Origin: Caulobacter sp. CCH9-E1
Lineage (GTDB): Bacteria > Pseudomonadota > Alphaproteobacteria > Caulobacterales > Caulobacteraceae
DNA: 55,185 nucleotides
Assembly (NCBI RefSeq): GCF_001556515.1
Contig: NZ_LSJA01000385.1
Coordinates: forward strand, 1 to 55,185
Reading direction: 5' to 3'
In this document: positions 13,759 to 22,751 of the stretch, piece after piece
Layout: each line of letters opens with the position of its first letter
Position numbering within the stretch: the first letter of the stretch is position 1
The notes under the pieces: generated by a model
What the model was told of the DNA's origin: nothing
Database searches by the model: none
Seen by the model: the letters and a program-made list of their open reading frames with translations, nothing else
Position numbers and translations under genes: made by a program

Positions 13759-14169
13759 TCAAGCCTCGTCGGAAAGGCGGCGCAGGAAAGCCTGGGCGGC
13801 TTCCTTGTGGCGGGGCTTCAGCGTCCGACCCAGGATCGCCATCAGGGCCGCGAACACCGCCGCGTCGTCGGTGAAGCCGATCACAGGCAGGATGTCGGGC
13901 AGGGCGTCGGTGGGCAGGACGAAATAGGCCAGGGCCGCCAGCATCATGCCTTTGGCCGCCGTGGGCGTCTCGGGATCGCGGGCGCACCACCAGACCGACA
14001 GGGCGTCGGCGGCGAACGGGACCTTGGCCGCCACCTTGCGGATCTTGGGCAGGAAGCCGCGCTCGACCCGCTCCTCGTTGACGCGCACGGTGGCGGGGAC
14101 CAGCGCCTTGGCCGGGTCCAGCACGTCGTTGACGTTTACGTCGGGGGACGGTTTGGCGTCGCCGCTCAT
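13759..14169 (-). CDS. YkvA family protein (DUF1232)
   Basis: A 136-residue protein of the YkvA/DUF1232 family. The core ALAYFVLPTDALPDILPVIGFTDDAAVFAALM (about residues 80-110) is the diagnostic part: a helical, partly membrane-inserted segment with a proline-aspartate-rich turn. The function of this family is unknown. ATG 14169 (MSGDAKPSPD) is chosen because it gives a family-like length; a much longer open frame upstream only overlaps the divergent dehydrogenase gene in antisense. It is followed closely by the NTF2-like gene. The start is 72 bases from the divergent dehydrogenase. Confidence 0.85.
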   Translation of the reverse strand: MSGDAKPSPDVNVNDVLDPAKALVPATVRVNEERVERGFLPKIRKVAAKVPFAADALSVWWCARDPETPTAAKGMMLAALAYFVLPTDALPDILPVIGFTDDAAVFAALMAILGRTLKPRHKEAAQAFLRRLSDEA

Positions 14170-14241
14170 CGGTCTAAACCTCTGTTCCAAGTTCGATCCT
14201 AAACGCGAACCGATCAAACGCGAAGCTAAGGGGAAACGCCC

Positions 14242-15024
<783 letters not shown>

Positions 15025-15035
15025 GGCAGGCAGTT

Positions 15036-15155
15036 CCTCCCCCGCTAGCGGGGGAGGTGGCCCAGGGGGCCGGAGGGGGCGAGCGGGGCGCAAACCGCAC
15101 TAGCCCCCTCAGTCACTCCGTGACAGCTCCCCCGCATCGCGGGGGAGCATCTTGC
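15036..15155. repeat. Palindromic intergenic repeat, family A, copy 2 (full)
   Basis: A complete two-part element. The left palindrome (15036-15057) has CCTCCCCCGC and GCGGGGGAGG arms. A middle section rich in G and C follows (GTGGCCCAGGGGGCCGGAGGGGGC). Then a small stem GTCAC/GTGAC (15112-15116 with 15120-15124) and a right palindrome (15126-15148) end in GCATCTTGC. The small stem differs from copies 1 and 3 (GTCGC/GCGAC) by a paired change on both arms. It sits between two convergent genes. Confidence 0.85.
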
Positions 15156-15161
15156 TTTGTC

Positions 15162-15749
15162 CTACTTCGGCTCCGGCCGCACGATCGTGCTGGCCAGGTT
15201 GGCCATGATCTCGCGGGCGTCGTAGGCGCGCGGGTCGCCCTGCGGCTTCTGGCCCTTGTGCATCACGATCTCGGCGCCGGCCTCGAACTTCTCGACGGTG
15301 CGGATCTGGGCGCGGTCGGCGAAGAAGGGGTCGCCCCAGAAGGGATCCCAGGTCCGCCAGCCATAGGACGGGCCATAGTAGCGCCAGGACGGGCGCCAGT
15401 AGCCGTACGGACCCCAGCCGAACGCGGGGCGGGCCAGCGGATCAGGCTCGACATAGGTGCGGGCGGTGCGGTCGGTGCGGTGATCGGCGGTCTCGAACCA
15501 GTCATAGCCCTGCTGGACGGTCAGCTCGGCCGACCGATAGAGCAGATAGCGCTCGACCGTCTCGCGCGAGGTCAGGCTGTTGCCCGCGAAGCTGACGCGA
15601 TAGCGGTCGCCTTCCAGCTTCTGTTCGGAGAAGCCGCCGGTGACGGCGCCGGACGTGACTTTCGGCTGATAGGGGGTGGCGGTGGCGCAGGCCGACAAGG
15701 TCGCGGCGAGCGCCAATGTCGCGGCGATGGCGACCTTCTTCATGGACAT
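15162..15749 (-). CDS. Lipoprotein of the CC0125/CC1285 type
   Basis: A 195-residue putative lipoprotein. The signal peptide MSMKKVAIAATLALAATLSAC ends in a lipobox (LSA-Cys21). The mature part begins ATATPYQPK, then a beta-rich domain with GGFSEQKLEGDRYRVSFAGNSLTSRETVERYLLYRSAELT, a form common in Caulobacter lipoproteins. A tryptophan-, tyrosine- and proline-rich segment follows (about residues 110-150). The function is unknown; localisation in the outer membrane is likely since no Asp follows the cysteine. ATG 15749 has AAGGAG seven bases upstream, which decides against the alternative TTG at 15764. Repeat family A lies just past the stop. Confidence 0.85.
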   Translation of the reverse strand: MSMKKVAIAATLALAATLSACATATPYQPKVTSGAVTGGFSEQKLEGDRYRVSFAGNSLTSRETVERYLLYRSAELTVQQGYDWFETADHRTDRTARTYVEPDPLARPAFGWGPYGYWRPSWRYYGPSYGWRTWDPFWGDPFFADRAQIRTVEKFEAGAEIVMHKGQKPQGDPRAYDAREIMANLASTIVRPEPK

Positions 15750-15857
15750 GACTTGCTCCTTCAAGCGGAGTCCTCGGTATTGGACACAACTCTGGCCGGG
15801 CTTTGTGGTTTCGCCAAGGCGCAGTTTGCAACCGTTTTGAAATCTAGGGTGTCGGGA

Positions 15858-16490
15858 TCACCCGCGCGAGACGATCAGGATCGCGGCGGTGATCAGCAGC
15901 ACGCCGACCAGCAGGGCGAAGCCGCGCCGGAAGCCGGGCTCGTTCATGCGGCTGGACAGGGCCGCGCCGCCCAGGCCGTAGCTGGACATGCTGATCAGGT
16001 CCATGCCGATGGTCGCGCAGGCGAACATCACGAGCTGCGGGGCTAAAGGTCTTTTGATGTCCAGGAACGGCGGCAGCACGCCGGAGAAGAACAGCAGGAT
16101 CTTCGGGTTGGCGATCTGGACCATGAAGCCGTCCAGGAAGGCCGAGCGCCCGGCCCGCACGGTGGCCGAGGCGTGGCTCTCGAGGTTCCTGATCCCCGCC
16201 CACAGGGACTTCAGCCCCAGCCAGACCAGATAGGCCGCTCCACCCAGGGCCAGCACGTGGAAGGCCTTGGGGAAGGCGATGATCAGGGCGCCGAGGCCCA
16301 GGGCCGAGCCGGTGAACCAGACCAGGGTGGCGGCGTTCATGCCGGCCACGCCCAACAGGGCCGCGCCCTTGCCGCGCTCCATGCCGGTGGCGATGGCGAA
16401 CAGGTTGGCCGGGCCGGGCGTGATGGCCATGACGAACATGGCGACCAGGAAGGCGCCGTAGCGGGCGGGATCGACGGGCAGGTGGTCCAT
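15858..16490 (-). CDS. LysE family amino acid exporter
   Basis: A 210-residue inner-membrane protein of the LysE/RhtB translocator family. The first segment holds FVMAITPGPANLFAIATGMERGKGAALLGVAGMNAATLVW, the signature of the family, and about six hydrophobic helices are visible. Members export amino acids such as lysine, threonine or homoserine; the substrate here is not known. ATG 16490 (MDHLPVDPARY) is taken as start because an alternative 12 codons upstream adds residues unlike the family. It follows the MAPEG gene on the same strand, with 43 bases between. Confidence 0.9.
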   Translation of the reverse strand: MDHLPVDPARYGAFLVAMFVMAITPGPANLFAIATGMERGKGAALLGVAGMNAATLVWFTGSALGLGALIIAFPKAFHVLALGGAAYLVWLGLKSLWAGIRNLESHASATVRAGRSAFLDGFMVQIANPKILLFFSGVLPPFLDIKRPLAPQLVMFACATIGMDLISMSSYGLGGAALSSRMNEPGFRRGFALLVGVLLITAAILIVSRG

Positions 16491-16533
16491 GGCGCGGATA
16501 TAGGCCGCCGCGCCATGGGGGGCCAAGCGCGCT

Positions 16534-16941
16534 CTATGCGCCGATCGTGACGTAGACCCAGATCGCCCGGCCCAGGGCGCCGAACACCAGCACCGCCGTC
16601 GCCAGCGCCTGGATGACGAAGCCCAGCTCGCGCTTCTTCGGGTCGGCGGCGTAGCCGAGGGCGTAGACGATCCGGCCGATCATCCAGACGACGCCGAGGG
16701 TGGCGGCGACAAGGTCGTTCCAGTAGATGGCGAACAGCCACAGAGCCGGCAGGTAGATGACCAACCACTCGACTGTGTTGGCCTGGACGCGGATGTGGCG
16801 CTCCAGTTCGGGATCGCCAGTCATGGCTGGGGCGTCGATGCCGGTCCGCCGCCGCGCGCCGGGGATTCGCAGGATCATCCAGACATAGACCAGCAGGGAC
16901 AGCAGGGTGACGATCGCCACCAAGGCGTGGGACTGATGCAT
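16534..16941 (-). CDS. MAPEG family membrane protein
   Basis: A 135-residue integral membrane protein with four hydrophobic segments. The MAPEG hallmark ELERHIRVQANTVEWLVIYLPALW (about 46-70) is clear, with GRIVYALGYAADPKKRELG later. The eukaryotic relatives are glutathione-dependent enzymes (microsomal glutathione transferase, leukotriene C4 synthase). Bacterial versions may be glutathione transferases/peroxidases, but the reaction of this one is not known. ATG 16941 follows GGAGGAACC, which supports this start over one 15 codons upstream. The LysE gene is downstream on the same strand. Confidence 0.9.
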   Translation of the reverse strand: MHQSHALVAIVTLLSLLVYVWMILRIPGARRRTGIDAPAMTGDPELERHIRVQANTVEWLVIYLPALWLFAIYWNDLVAATLGVVWMIGRIVYALGYAADPKKRELGFVIQALATAVLVFGALGRAIWVYVTIGA

Positions 16942-17115
16942 GGTTCGGGTTCCTCCCCGCGGCTTCGCGCCGCTACGCAGCGACACTATTCGTATTCGCC
17001 CTGAGTTTGCACGCGGCGATCAAAGGCCTATCAGACGCGCGCACGCCGGGAACCCGGCCGGGTTTCGTTCGCTCCTAGGACTGAACGATCCCCTTCGCGG
17101 AGGCTTCGTAAAGCC

Positions 17116-17316
17116 ATGCATGTGGACTCCACGGCGATCCAAGCGATCGACTACTCCCCCGAGCACGGCAAGCTGTTCGTCACCTTTCAGGACGGCGACG
17201 AATACGTCTATGTCGGCGTCCCCGAGCGCGTCAGCCGGGCGTTCTTCCGCGCGCCGTCCAAGGGGCGGTTCTTCCAGCGGATGATCCGGGACCGGTATCC
17301 GTACAATCGGGTTTAA
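17116..17316 (+). CDS. KTSC domain protein
   Basis: A 66-residue protein that is essentially one KTSC domain: the STAIQAIDYSPEHGKLFVTFQDGDEYVYVGVPERVSRAFFRAPSKGRFF stretch is typical, with the conserved aspartate, tyrosine and serine-lysine-glycine segments. These small domains are found alone or fused to RNA- or lysyl-tRNA-synthetase-related proteins; their function is unknown. A GGAGG at 17099-17103 lies 12 bases before ATG 17116. It stands alone, divergent from the MAPEG gene, and is followed by repeat family B. Confidence 0.85.
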   Translation: MHVDSTAIQAIDYSPEHGKLFVTFQDGDEYVYVGVPERVSRAFFRAPSKGRFFQRMIRDRYPYNRV

Positions 17317-17334
17317 CGCGCCAATCTCCCCTCC

Positions 17335-17491
17335 CCTCTCCCCCTTGCGGGAGAGGGTGGCCCGCGAAGCGGGTCGGGTGAGGGATTGCGGGGAACATCA
17401 GCCGCGACCGCGAGAGACTGGGTGGCGGCCGACAGGACTATCAACCCCTCATCCGGCCCTTCGGGCCACCTTCTCCCGCAAGGGGAGAAGG
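17335..17491. repeat. Inverted pair of palindromic repeats, family B
   Basis: Two copies of a repeat face each other: 17335-17384 and 17445-17491. The reverse complement of the right copy matches most of the left. Each contains a short palindrome (CTCCC-TTGC-GGGAG type) followed by GGTGGCCCG and a GGGT(C/G)GG(G/A)TGAGGG end. About 60 bases separate them, so the region could fold into one long stem. It sits between the KTSC gene and the argG terminator. Confidence 0.8.
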
Positions 17492-17493
17492 AC

Positions 17494-17530
17494 AAGAAAA
17501 AGGCGCCGCGAGGTTTCCCCCGCGACGCCC
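17494..17530 (-). terminator. Intrinsic terminator of argG
   Basis: Read on the minus strand, a GC-rich stem (17521-17529 with 17502-17510, one mismatch, loop of ten) is followed directly by TTTTTCTT (17501-17494). It lies 27 bases past the argG stop. This is a standard rho-independent terminator. Confidence 0.85.
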
Positions 17531-17556
17531 TTTGATCGTCTCGCTCTAAACCCGCC

Positions 17557-18783
17557 CTAGCCGCGCTTGTCGCGCTTGGCCAGGACCCGCAGGCGCAGGG
17601 CGTTCAGCTTGATGAAGCCGCCGGCGTCGCGGTGGTCGTAGGCGACCTTGCCTTCCTCGAAGGTGACCAGGTCCTGGTCGTACAGCGAGTAGGGGCTGGT
17701 GCGGCCGATGACCGTGACGTTGCCCTTGTAGAGCTTCACGCGCACCTGGCCCGAGACCTTGGTCTGGCTGTAGTCGATGGCGGCCTGCAGCATCTCGCGC
17801 TCGGGCGAGAACCAGAAGCCGTTGTAGACCAGGCTGGCGTACTTCGGCATCAGCTCGTCCTTCAGGTGCATCGCGCCGCGGTCCAGCGTGATGCTCTCGA
17901 TGCCGCGGTGGGCGGCCAGCAGGATGGTGCCGCCGGGGGTCTCGTAGACGCCGCGCGACTTCATGCCGACGAAGCGGTTCTCGACCAGGTCCAGGCGGCC
18001 GATACCGTTGTCGCGGCCCAGCTCGTTCAGCTTGGTCAGCAGCGCAGCCGGGCTCATCGCCACGCCGTCGATGGCGACCGGGTCGCCCTTCTCGAAGTCG
18101 ATGGTGATGATGGTCGGCTGGTCCGGCGCGTCTTCCGGCGCGATCGTGCGCATGTGGACGAACTCGGGGGCCTCGACCGCCGGGTCCTCCAGGACCTTAC
18201 CTTCCGACGAGGAGTGCAGCAGGTTGGCGTCGACGCTGAACGGCGCCTCGCCGCGCTTGTCCTTGGTGATCTGGATCTGGTGCTTCTCGGCGAAGTCCAG
18301 CAGGGCCTCGCGGGACTTGAAGTTCCACTCGCGCCAGGGGGCGATCACGGTGATGTCGGGCTCGAGGCCGTAGTAGCCGAGCTCGAAGCGGACCTGATCG
18401 TTGCCCTTGCCCGTCGCGCCGTGGCTGACGGCGTCGGCGCCGGTCTTGCGGGCGATCTCGATCTGCTTCTTGGCGATCAGCGGGCGGGCGATCGAGGTGC
18501 CCAGCAGGTACTGGCCCTCATAGACCGTGTTGGCGCGGAACATCGGGAAGACGTAGTCGCGGACGAACTCCTCGCGGACGTCCTCGATGAAGATGTTCTC
18601 GGGCTTGACGCCGGCGGCCAGGGCCTTGGCGCGGGCCGGCTCGATCTCCTCGCCTTGGCCGAGGTCGGCCGTGAAGGTCACGACTTCCGCGCCGTACTCG
18701 GTCTGCAGCCACTTCAGGATGATCGAGGTGTCGAGGCCGCCCGAATAGGCGAGCACGACCTTCTTCACGGACTTGTCGGCCAT
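17557..18783 (-). CDS. argG: Argininosuccinate synthase
   Basis: A 408-residue enzyme that joins citrulline and aspartate using ATP, the penultimate step of arginine synthesis. The ATP-binding P-loop-like motif [12 protein letters not shown] is at residues 13-24. The [15 protein letters not shown] and [14 protein letters not shown] stretches are family-specific, and the length is standard. It starts at ATG 18783 ([11 protein letters not shown]) and ends in a lysine/arginine-rich tail. An intrinsic terminator follows. The gene upstream on the same strand encodes a small membrane protein and is 80 bases away, so argG probably has its own promoter. Confidence 0.98.
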   Translation of the reverse strand: MADKSVKKVVLAYSGGLDTSIILKWLQTEYGAEVVTFTADLGQGEEIEPARAKALAAGVKPENIFIEDVREEFVRDYVFPMFRANTVYEGQYLLGTSIARPLIAKKQIEIARKTGADAVSHGATGKGNDQVRFELGYYGLEPDITVIAPWREWNFKSREALLDFAEKHQIQITKDKRGEAPFSVDANLLHSSSEGKVLEDPAVEAPEFVHMRTIAPEDAPDQPTIITIDFEKGDPVAIDGVAMSPAALLTKLNELGRDNGIGRLDLVENRFVGMKSRGVYETPGGTILLAAHRGIESITLDRGAMHLKDELMPKYASLVYNGFWFSPEREMLQAAIDYSQTKVSGQVRVKLYKGNVTVIGRTSPYSLYDQDLVTFEEGKVAYDHRDAGGFIKLNALRLRVLAKRDKRG

Positions 18784-18863
18784 GAGGGGTCCTTCCGGAG
18801 AAACACAAAGTCGCGCGCCTTCAACGGGATCAGGACGCGCGGGTCAAGCTCAAATGAGCGCCG

Positions 18864-19226
18864 CTAGAGCTTGCCCTCGTCCTGCAGCGTCCTGATGACG
18901 AAGCGCAGGTGGAACAGCTGGCTTAGCGCCAGGCTGGCGGCGATCGTGGCGCGGACCAGGAAGATGATGGTCGCCTGCACCGGATCGGTCGTGAAGGTCG
19001 CCTGGGTCAGGGTGAAGGACAGCAGCACGACGATCGATATCAATGGGACCGCCAAGAGGCCGAGCGGCTTGGAAAGGCGCGCGATCGGCTGGCCGTCGGG
19101 GCTCCATAGCATCGGAATCGAGACGTCCTTGCCGATCCGCTTCCACGCGCCTTGGGCGGTGGCGGCGATGATCGCCAGGGCGGCGATCGAGAGGCCGTCG
19201 CCGAGGACGCGGAGGGTCGTCTCCAC
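18864..19226 (-). CDS. Small membrane protein behind kup, function unknown
   Basis: A 120-residue protein with three to four hydrophobic segments: LSIAALAIIAATAQGAW, LGLLAVPLISIVVLLSFTL and ATIIFLVRATIAASLALSQLFHL. The middle, IPMLWSPDGQPIARLSKPLGLLAVP, resembles the DUF1648 segment of SdpI-like proteins, though this is a weak match by eye. It starts at GTG 19226, three bases beyond the kup stop, so it is very likely translated from the kup message. That coupling hints at a role with the potassium transporter, but no function can be assigned. Confidence 0.75.
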   Translation of the reverse strand: METTLRVLGDGLSIAALAIIAATAQGAWKRIGKDVSIPMLWSPDGQPIARLSKPLGLLAVPLISIVVLLSFTLTQATFTTDPVQATIIFLVRATIAASLALSQLFHLRFVIRTLQDEGKL

Positions 19227-19229
19227 GCC

Positions 19230-21215
19230 CTACACCGTCACCTGGGCGCCCAGCTCGACCACGCGGCCGGGCGGGATCTTGAAGAAGTCCGTCGGGTTGG
19301 CGGCGTTCTTCATCAGGTAGATGAACAGGCGGTCCTGCCACAGCGGCATGCCGCTGTTGGCCGACGGCACGATCGAGCGTCTCCCCAAGAAGAAGCTCGT
19401 GGCCATGATGTCGAACTTCAGCCCCTGCTTGCGGCACACGGCCAGGGCCTTGGGGATGTTGGGGCTTTCCATGAAGCCGTAGTTGACGATGACCTTCTTG
19501 AAGTCGTCGTTGACCTTCTCGATCTTGACCCGGTCCTCTTCGTTGACGCGCGGCGTCTCGGTGGTGCGGACCGTCAGGATGACGTTGCGCTCGTGCAGAA
19601 CCTTGTTGTGCTTGAGGTTGTGCATCAGGGCGACCGGGGTCATGTCGGGGTCGGAGGTCAGGAAGATCGCCGTGCCCGGCGCGCGGTGCGGGGCGCGGGC
19701 GCGCAGGATCTCCATCAGGTCGACCAGGGGCACGCTGTCGCGGCGGGTCTTGGCCGACAGGATCGCCGCCCCGCGGGTCCAGGTCCACATGATCAGCACC
19801 AGGAAGCCGCCGAACACCAGGGGCAGCCAGGCGCCGTCGGGGATCTTCAGCATGTTCGAGGCGATGAAGACCATGTCCAGGGCGGCCAGCGGCACCAGCA
19901 GCAGGGCGGTCTGGCCCAGGTTCCACTTCCAGACGCGGCGGATGACGACATAGGCCAGCAGGGTGTCGACGAACATCGCGCCGGTGACGGCGATGCCATA
20001 GGCGCTGGCGAGCTTGTGCGAGCTCTGGAACGCGAACAGCAGCACCAGGACGCCGATCAGCAGGAACTGATTGACCGCCGGCACGAAGATCTGGCCGGCC
20101 TGGGTTTCCGAGGTGCGCTTGATCTCGATGCGCGGCAGCAGGCCCAGTTGCACGGCCTGCTGGGTCATCGAGAAGGCGCCAGTGATCACCGCCTGGCTGG
20201 CGATGACGGTGGCGACCGTGGCCATCAGCAGCACGGGCCAATAGGCGAAGCTGGGCACCATCTCCCAGAACGGGTTGTGGCGGGCGGCCGGGTGATCGAG
20301 CACCAGGGCGCCTTGACCCAGATAGTTCAGGGCCAGGCACGGGAAGACCAGGCACAGCCATGCGGCCTGGATCGGCCGCTTCCCGAAGTGGCCCATGTCG
20401 GCGTAGAGCGCCTCGGCCCCGGTCACCACCAGGAACACGCTGCCCAGGATGACGAAGCCCAGGAAGCCGTTCTCCAGCAGGAAGCGCAGGCCGTACCAGG
20501 GATTGAAGGCGCGGAAGATCGACGGGTCGTCGGCCAGATGGAAGGCGCCCAGCGCGCCCAGGATCAGGAACCAGACCGCGGTGATCGGTCCGAACAGCGA
20601 GGCCATCCGGTGCGTGCCCTTGGCCTGGACCAGGAACAGGGCGATCAGGATGCCGGCCGAGATCGGAAGAATGTAGGGCGACAGGGCCTTGCCCACGTGC
20701 GGCGCGTCCTTCAGGCCCTCGACGGCCGAGAGCACCGAGATGGCGGGCGTGATGATGCCGTCGCCATAGAACAACGCCGCCCCGATCACACCGAGGAAGA
20801 ACACGGCGACCGAGCGCTTGCGGCCCGCGCCGCCAAGGGCCTTTTGGGCCAGGGCCATCAAGGCCAGCGTACCGCCCTCGCCCTTGTTGTCGGCGCGCAT
20901 GAAGAAGATGACGTACTTGATCGTCACGAACAGCGTCATGGTCCACAGGACCAGGGACACCACCCCCAGCACCGCGTGCTCCGTCGCGGTGGTGCTGCGC
21001 GAGTGCGCCAACGCCTCGCGAAGGGCGTACAGCGGGCTGGTGCCGATGTCGCCGAAGACGACGCCGATCGAGCCCAAGGCCAGGGCCATGAAGCCATGAC
21101 CCTTCACGTCATGGCCGTGCCCTGACCCATTCGGCGGGCCGCCATCCTGCGATGGAATGTCGGAAGACGCGGGGGCGCAGTCGGAAGCGGGTGCGCCTGA
21201 GGCTTCGGAAGCCAT
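19230..21215 (-). CDS. kup: Potassium uptake protein Kup
   Basis: A 661-residue K+:H+ symporter of the KUP/HAK/KT family in the inner membrane. The first helix region carries LGSIGVVFGDIGTSPLYALREAL, the most conserved part of the family. About twelve membrane segments run from residue 40 to 470, and a C-terminal cytoplasmic domain follows that ends with the typical FFLGRRSIVPSANSGMPLWQDRLFIYLMKNAANPTDFFKIPPGRVVELGAQVTV-type region. The N-terminal 40 residues are Ser/Pro/Gly-rich and less conserved. The small membrane-protein gene follows after three bases. It is divergent from the Rrf2 regulator. Confidence 0.97.
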   Translation of the reverse strand: MASEASGAPASDCAPASSDIPSQDGGPPNGSGHGHDVKGHGFMALALGSIGVVFGDIGTSPLYALREALAHSRSTTATEHAVLGVVSLVLWTMTLFVTIKYVIFFMRADNKGEGGTLALMALAQKALGGAGRKRSVAVFFLGVIGAALFYGDGIITPAISVLSAVEGLKDAPHVGKALSPYILPISAGILIALFLVQAKGTHRMASLFGPITAVWFLILGALGAFHLADDPSIFRAFNPWYGLRFLLENGFLGFVILGSVFLVVTGAEALYADMGHFGKRPIQAAWLCLVFPCLALNYLGQGALVLDHPAARHNPFWEMVPSFAYWPVLLMATVATVIASQAVITGAFSMTQQAVQLGLLPRIEIKRTSETQAGQIFVPAVNQFLLIGVLVLLFAFQSSHKLASAYGIAVTGAMFVDTLLAYVVIRRVWKWNLGQTALLLVPLAALDMVFIASNMLKIPDGAWLPLVFGGFLVLIMWTWTRGAAILSAKTRRDSVPLVDLMEILRARAPHRAPGTAIFLTSDPDMTPVALMHNLKHNKVLHERNVILTVRTTETPRVNEEDRVKIEKVNDDFKKVIVNYGFMESPNIPKALAVCRKQGLKFDIMATSFFLGRRSIVPSANSGMPLWQDRLFIYLMKNAANPTDFFKIPPGRVVELGAQVTV

Positions 21216-21396
21216 TCAATCCCTCCGGGCCGCCCTCGCAAAACGCTGTCGGCCGACCCATATCGATCAAGCGCGGCGCGATACACCCAATTTACGATGG
21301 GTTCAATCGTCCCCTAACGTCGCATCGCGTGTCGGCGTCAGGATTAAACAGTTTTCAGTTGAACGCGCCGCCGACAACCTTACGTTCCCGGTAGAG

Positions 21397-21819
21397 ATGT
21401 CCGACAGTCAAAAATTCCCCGTGGCGGCGCACGCCCTGGCCTATCTGGCGCACAAGGAGGCGTTTTCCGCCGACCGCGCCGTGGCCAGCGCCGAGCTGGC
21501 CGCTTCGGTCCCGACCAATCCGGTCGTGGTCCGCCGGGTCACCGCCATGCTGGGCAAGGCGGGGCTGATCGGCGCGCGCGCCGGCGCCAACGGCGGCGCC
21601 TGGCTGCTGAAGCCTGCCGAGACCATCACGCTCGACGTGGTGCTGAAGGCCGTCAACGGCTGCGCCCACCTCGGCGTCGCGCCCAAGGGCGTCAAGGGCT
21701 GCCCGGTCGGCGAGAAGATCCCCGACGCGGTCCGGTCGGCCATCGAGGCGGCCGACGCCGCCGCGGCCGCGCGCCTGGGCCAGATCACGGTCGCCGACCT
21801 CCTCGCCGACGCGCATTAA
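21397..21819 (+). CDS. Rrf2 family transcription regulator (thiol-sensor type)
   Basis: A 140-residue winged-helix regulator of the Rrf2 family. The N-terminus PVAAHALAYLAHKE and the recognition part SAELAASVPTNPVVVRRVTAMLGKAGLIGARAGANGGAWL are typical. It does not have the three-cysteine iron-sulfur motif of IscR or NsrR; only Cys89 and Cys102 are present. This resembles redox- or electrophile-sensing members such as HypR/YwnA of Bacillus, which work through thiols and control a neighbouring flavin reductase. The next gene, a WrbA-like quinone reductase, fits that. ATG 21397 gives the family length; a longer in-frame reading begins inside kup antisense and is rejected. Confidence 0.88.
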   Translation: MSDSQKFPVAAHALAYLAHKEAFSADRAVASAELAASVPTNPVVVRRVTAMLGKAGLIGARAGANGGAWLLKPAETITLDVVLKAVNGCAHLGVAPKGVKGCPVGEKIPDAVRSAIEAADAAAAARLGQITVADLLADAH

Positions 21820-21915
21820 GCTTCGCCGGCTAGCCTTTAGCCGGCTTGAAAAACCCCCACAGAAAAATTGCACCAACTTTTGTTGCTGATCCCTCTGGCG
21901 GTCGCGCTTGCGCCT

Positions 21916-21925
21916 ATTACGTAAT
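21916..21925. promoter_or_regulatory. Candidate operator palindrome upstream of wrbA
   Basis: A perfect 10-base palindrome, ATTACGTAAT, lies 49 bases before the wrbA start in an otherwise GC-rich context. A partial match (TTACGT) sits at 21380-21385, just before the Rrf2 gene. A binding site for the neighbouring Rrf2 regulator is a reasonable inference, not shown. Confidence 0.4.
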
Positions 21926-21948
21926 CGCTACCGTTTCAGTTCCCAATC

Positions 21949-21972
21949 GGAGGGATCAACGGAGGGATCAAC
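21949..21972 (+). promoter_or_regulatory. Tandem 12-base duplication carrying two Shine-Dalgarno sites
   Basis: The sequence GGAGGGATCAAC occurs twice in perfect tandem at 21949-21960 and 21961-21972. The second copy places GGAGGG seven bases before ATG 21974, ideal spacing; the first copy is 12 bases further up. Either a recent duplication or a stand-by ribosome site is possible. Confidence 0.85.
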
Positions 21973-21973
21973 C

Positions 21974-22588
21974 ATGACCACCGTCGCCATCGCCTACCAT
22001 TCCGGCTACGGCCACACCGAGGTCCTCGCCCAGAAGGTCGCCGAGGGCGTCCGTGACGCCGGCCAGACGCCGGTGTTGCTGAAGATCGAGAGCGCGGCCC
22101 AGGACTTCGGCCCGTTCATCGAGGAGATCACCAAGGCCGACGCCGTGATCTTCGGCGCGCCGACCTATATGGGCGACGTCTCGGGCGTGTTCAAAGTGTT
22201 CGCCGACGCCACCTCGGCGGCGTTCTTCACGGGCGCCTGGAAGGACAAGCTGGCCGCCGGCTTCACCAACTCGCACAGCTTTTCCGGCGACAAGGCCCAC
22301 GCCCTGGCCAGCCTGACGATCCTGGCGGCTCAGCACGGCATGAACTGGGTCAATCTCGGCATCGCCCCGCCGAACGTGACCGCCGCCGAGCGCGGTCCGG
22401 ACACGATCAATCGCGTCGGCTCGTTCATCGGCGTCGCGGCGCAGTCGGACAACGTTTCGCCCGAGCTCTCGCCGCCGGCCGGCGATCGCGAGACGGCCCG
22501 CCTGCTGGGCGAGCGCGTCGCCAAGGCCGCCGTCCGCTGGGCCGCCGGCGCCGCGGCCGCTGAAGCGATCACGACCAAGGCGGCCTAA
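21974..22588 (+). CDS. WrbA-like flavodoxin/NAD(P)H:quinone oxidoreductase
   Basis: A 204-residue flavodoxin-fold protein of the WrbA/NAD(P)H dehydrogenase (quinone) group. It binds FMN through the YHSGYGHTEVLA loop (residues 8-19) and the GAPTYMGDVSGVFKVFADAT region (about 63-82). The conserved SGDKAHALASLTILAAQHGMNWVNLG part is typical. Members reduce quinones by two electrons and protect against electrophile or oxidative stress. It follows an Rrf2 regulator on the same strand by 154 bases. The start is decided by the strong duplicated GGAGGG. A strong hairpin terminator follows. Confidence 0.9.
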   Translation: MTTVAIAYHSGYGHTEVLAQKVAEGVRDAGQTPVLLKIESAAQDFGPFIEEITKADAVIFGAPTYMGDVSGVFKVFADATSAAFFTGAWKDKLAAGFTNSHSFSGDKAHALASLTILAAQHGMNWVNLGIAPPNVTAAERGPDTINRVGSFIGVAAQSDNVSPELSPPAGDRETARLLGERVAKAAVRWAAGAAAAEAITTKAA

Positions 22589-22627
22589 TCGGTCACGGCC
22601 GCGGCCGCTCCCCTCCAGCCGTGGCCA

Positions 22628-22661
22628 GAAAGGCGCGCGCCGAGCCCGGCGCGCGCCTTTC
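22628..22661 (+). terminator. Hairpin terminator after the WrbA-like gene
   Basis: A perfect 15-base stem (22628-22642 with 22647-22661) with a four-base loop AGCC. The arms begin GAAAGGCGCGCGCC. The descending arm ends CCTTTC, so the U run is short. It lies 40 bases past the stop of the flavodoxin gene. Confidence 0.8.
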
Positions 22662-22751
22662 GGCTTCAGCGGGCATGAGCAAGTCGGGCGTCTGGATTGG
22701 GCTAGCGCCCAGACTTTGCGGAAAACCCCCTGCTCAAGCTAAGGTTGGCCG

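Noticed and set aside
18850..20946. A 698-codon frame on the minus strand in another frame of kup
   Set aside because: It overlaps kup and the small membrane-protein gene out of frame, with Arg/Gly/Pro-rich composition typical of a shifted reading.
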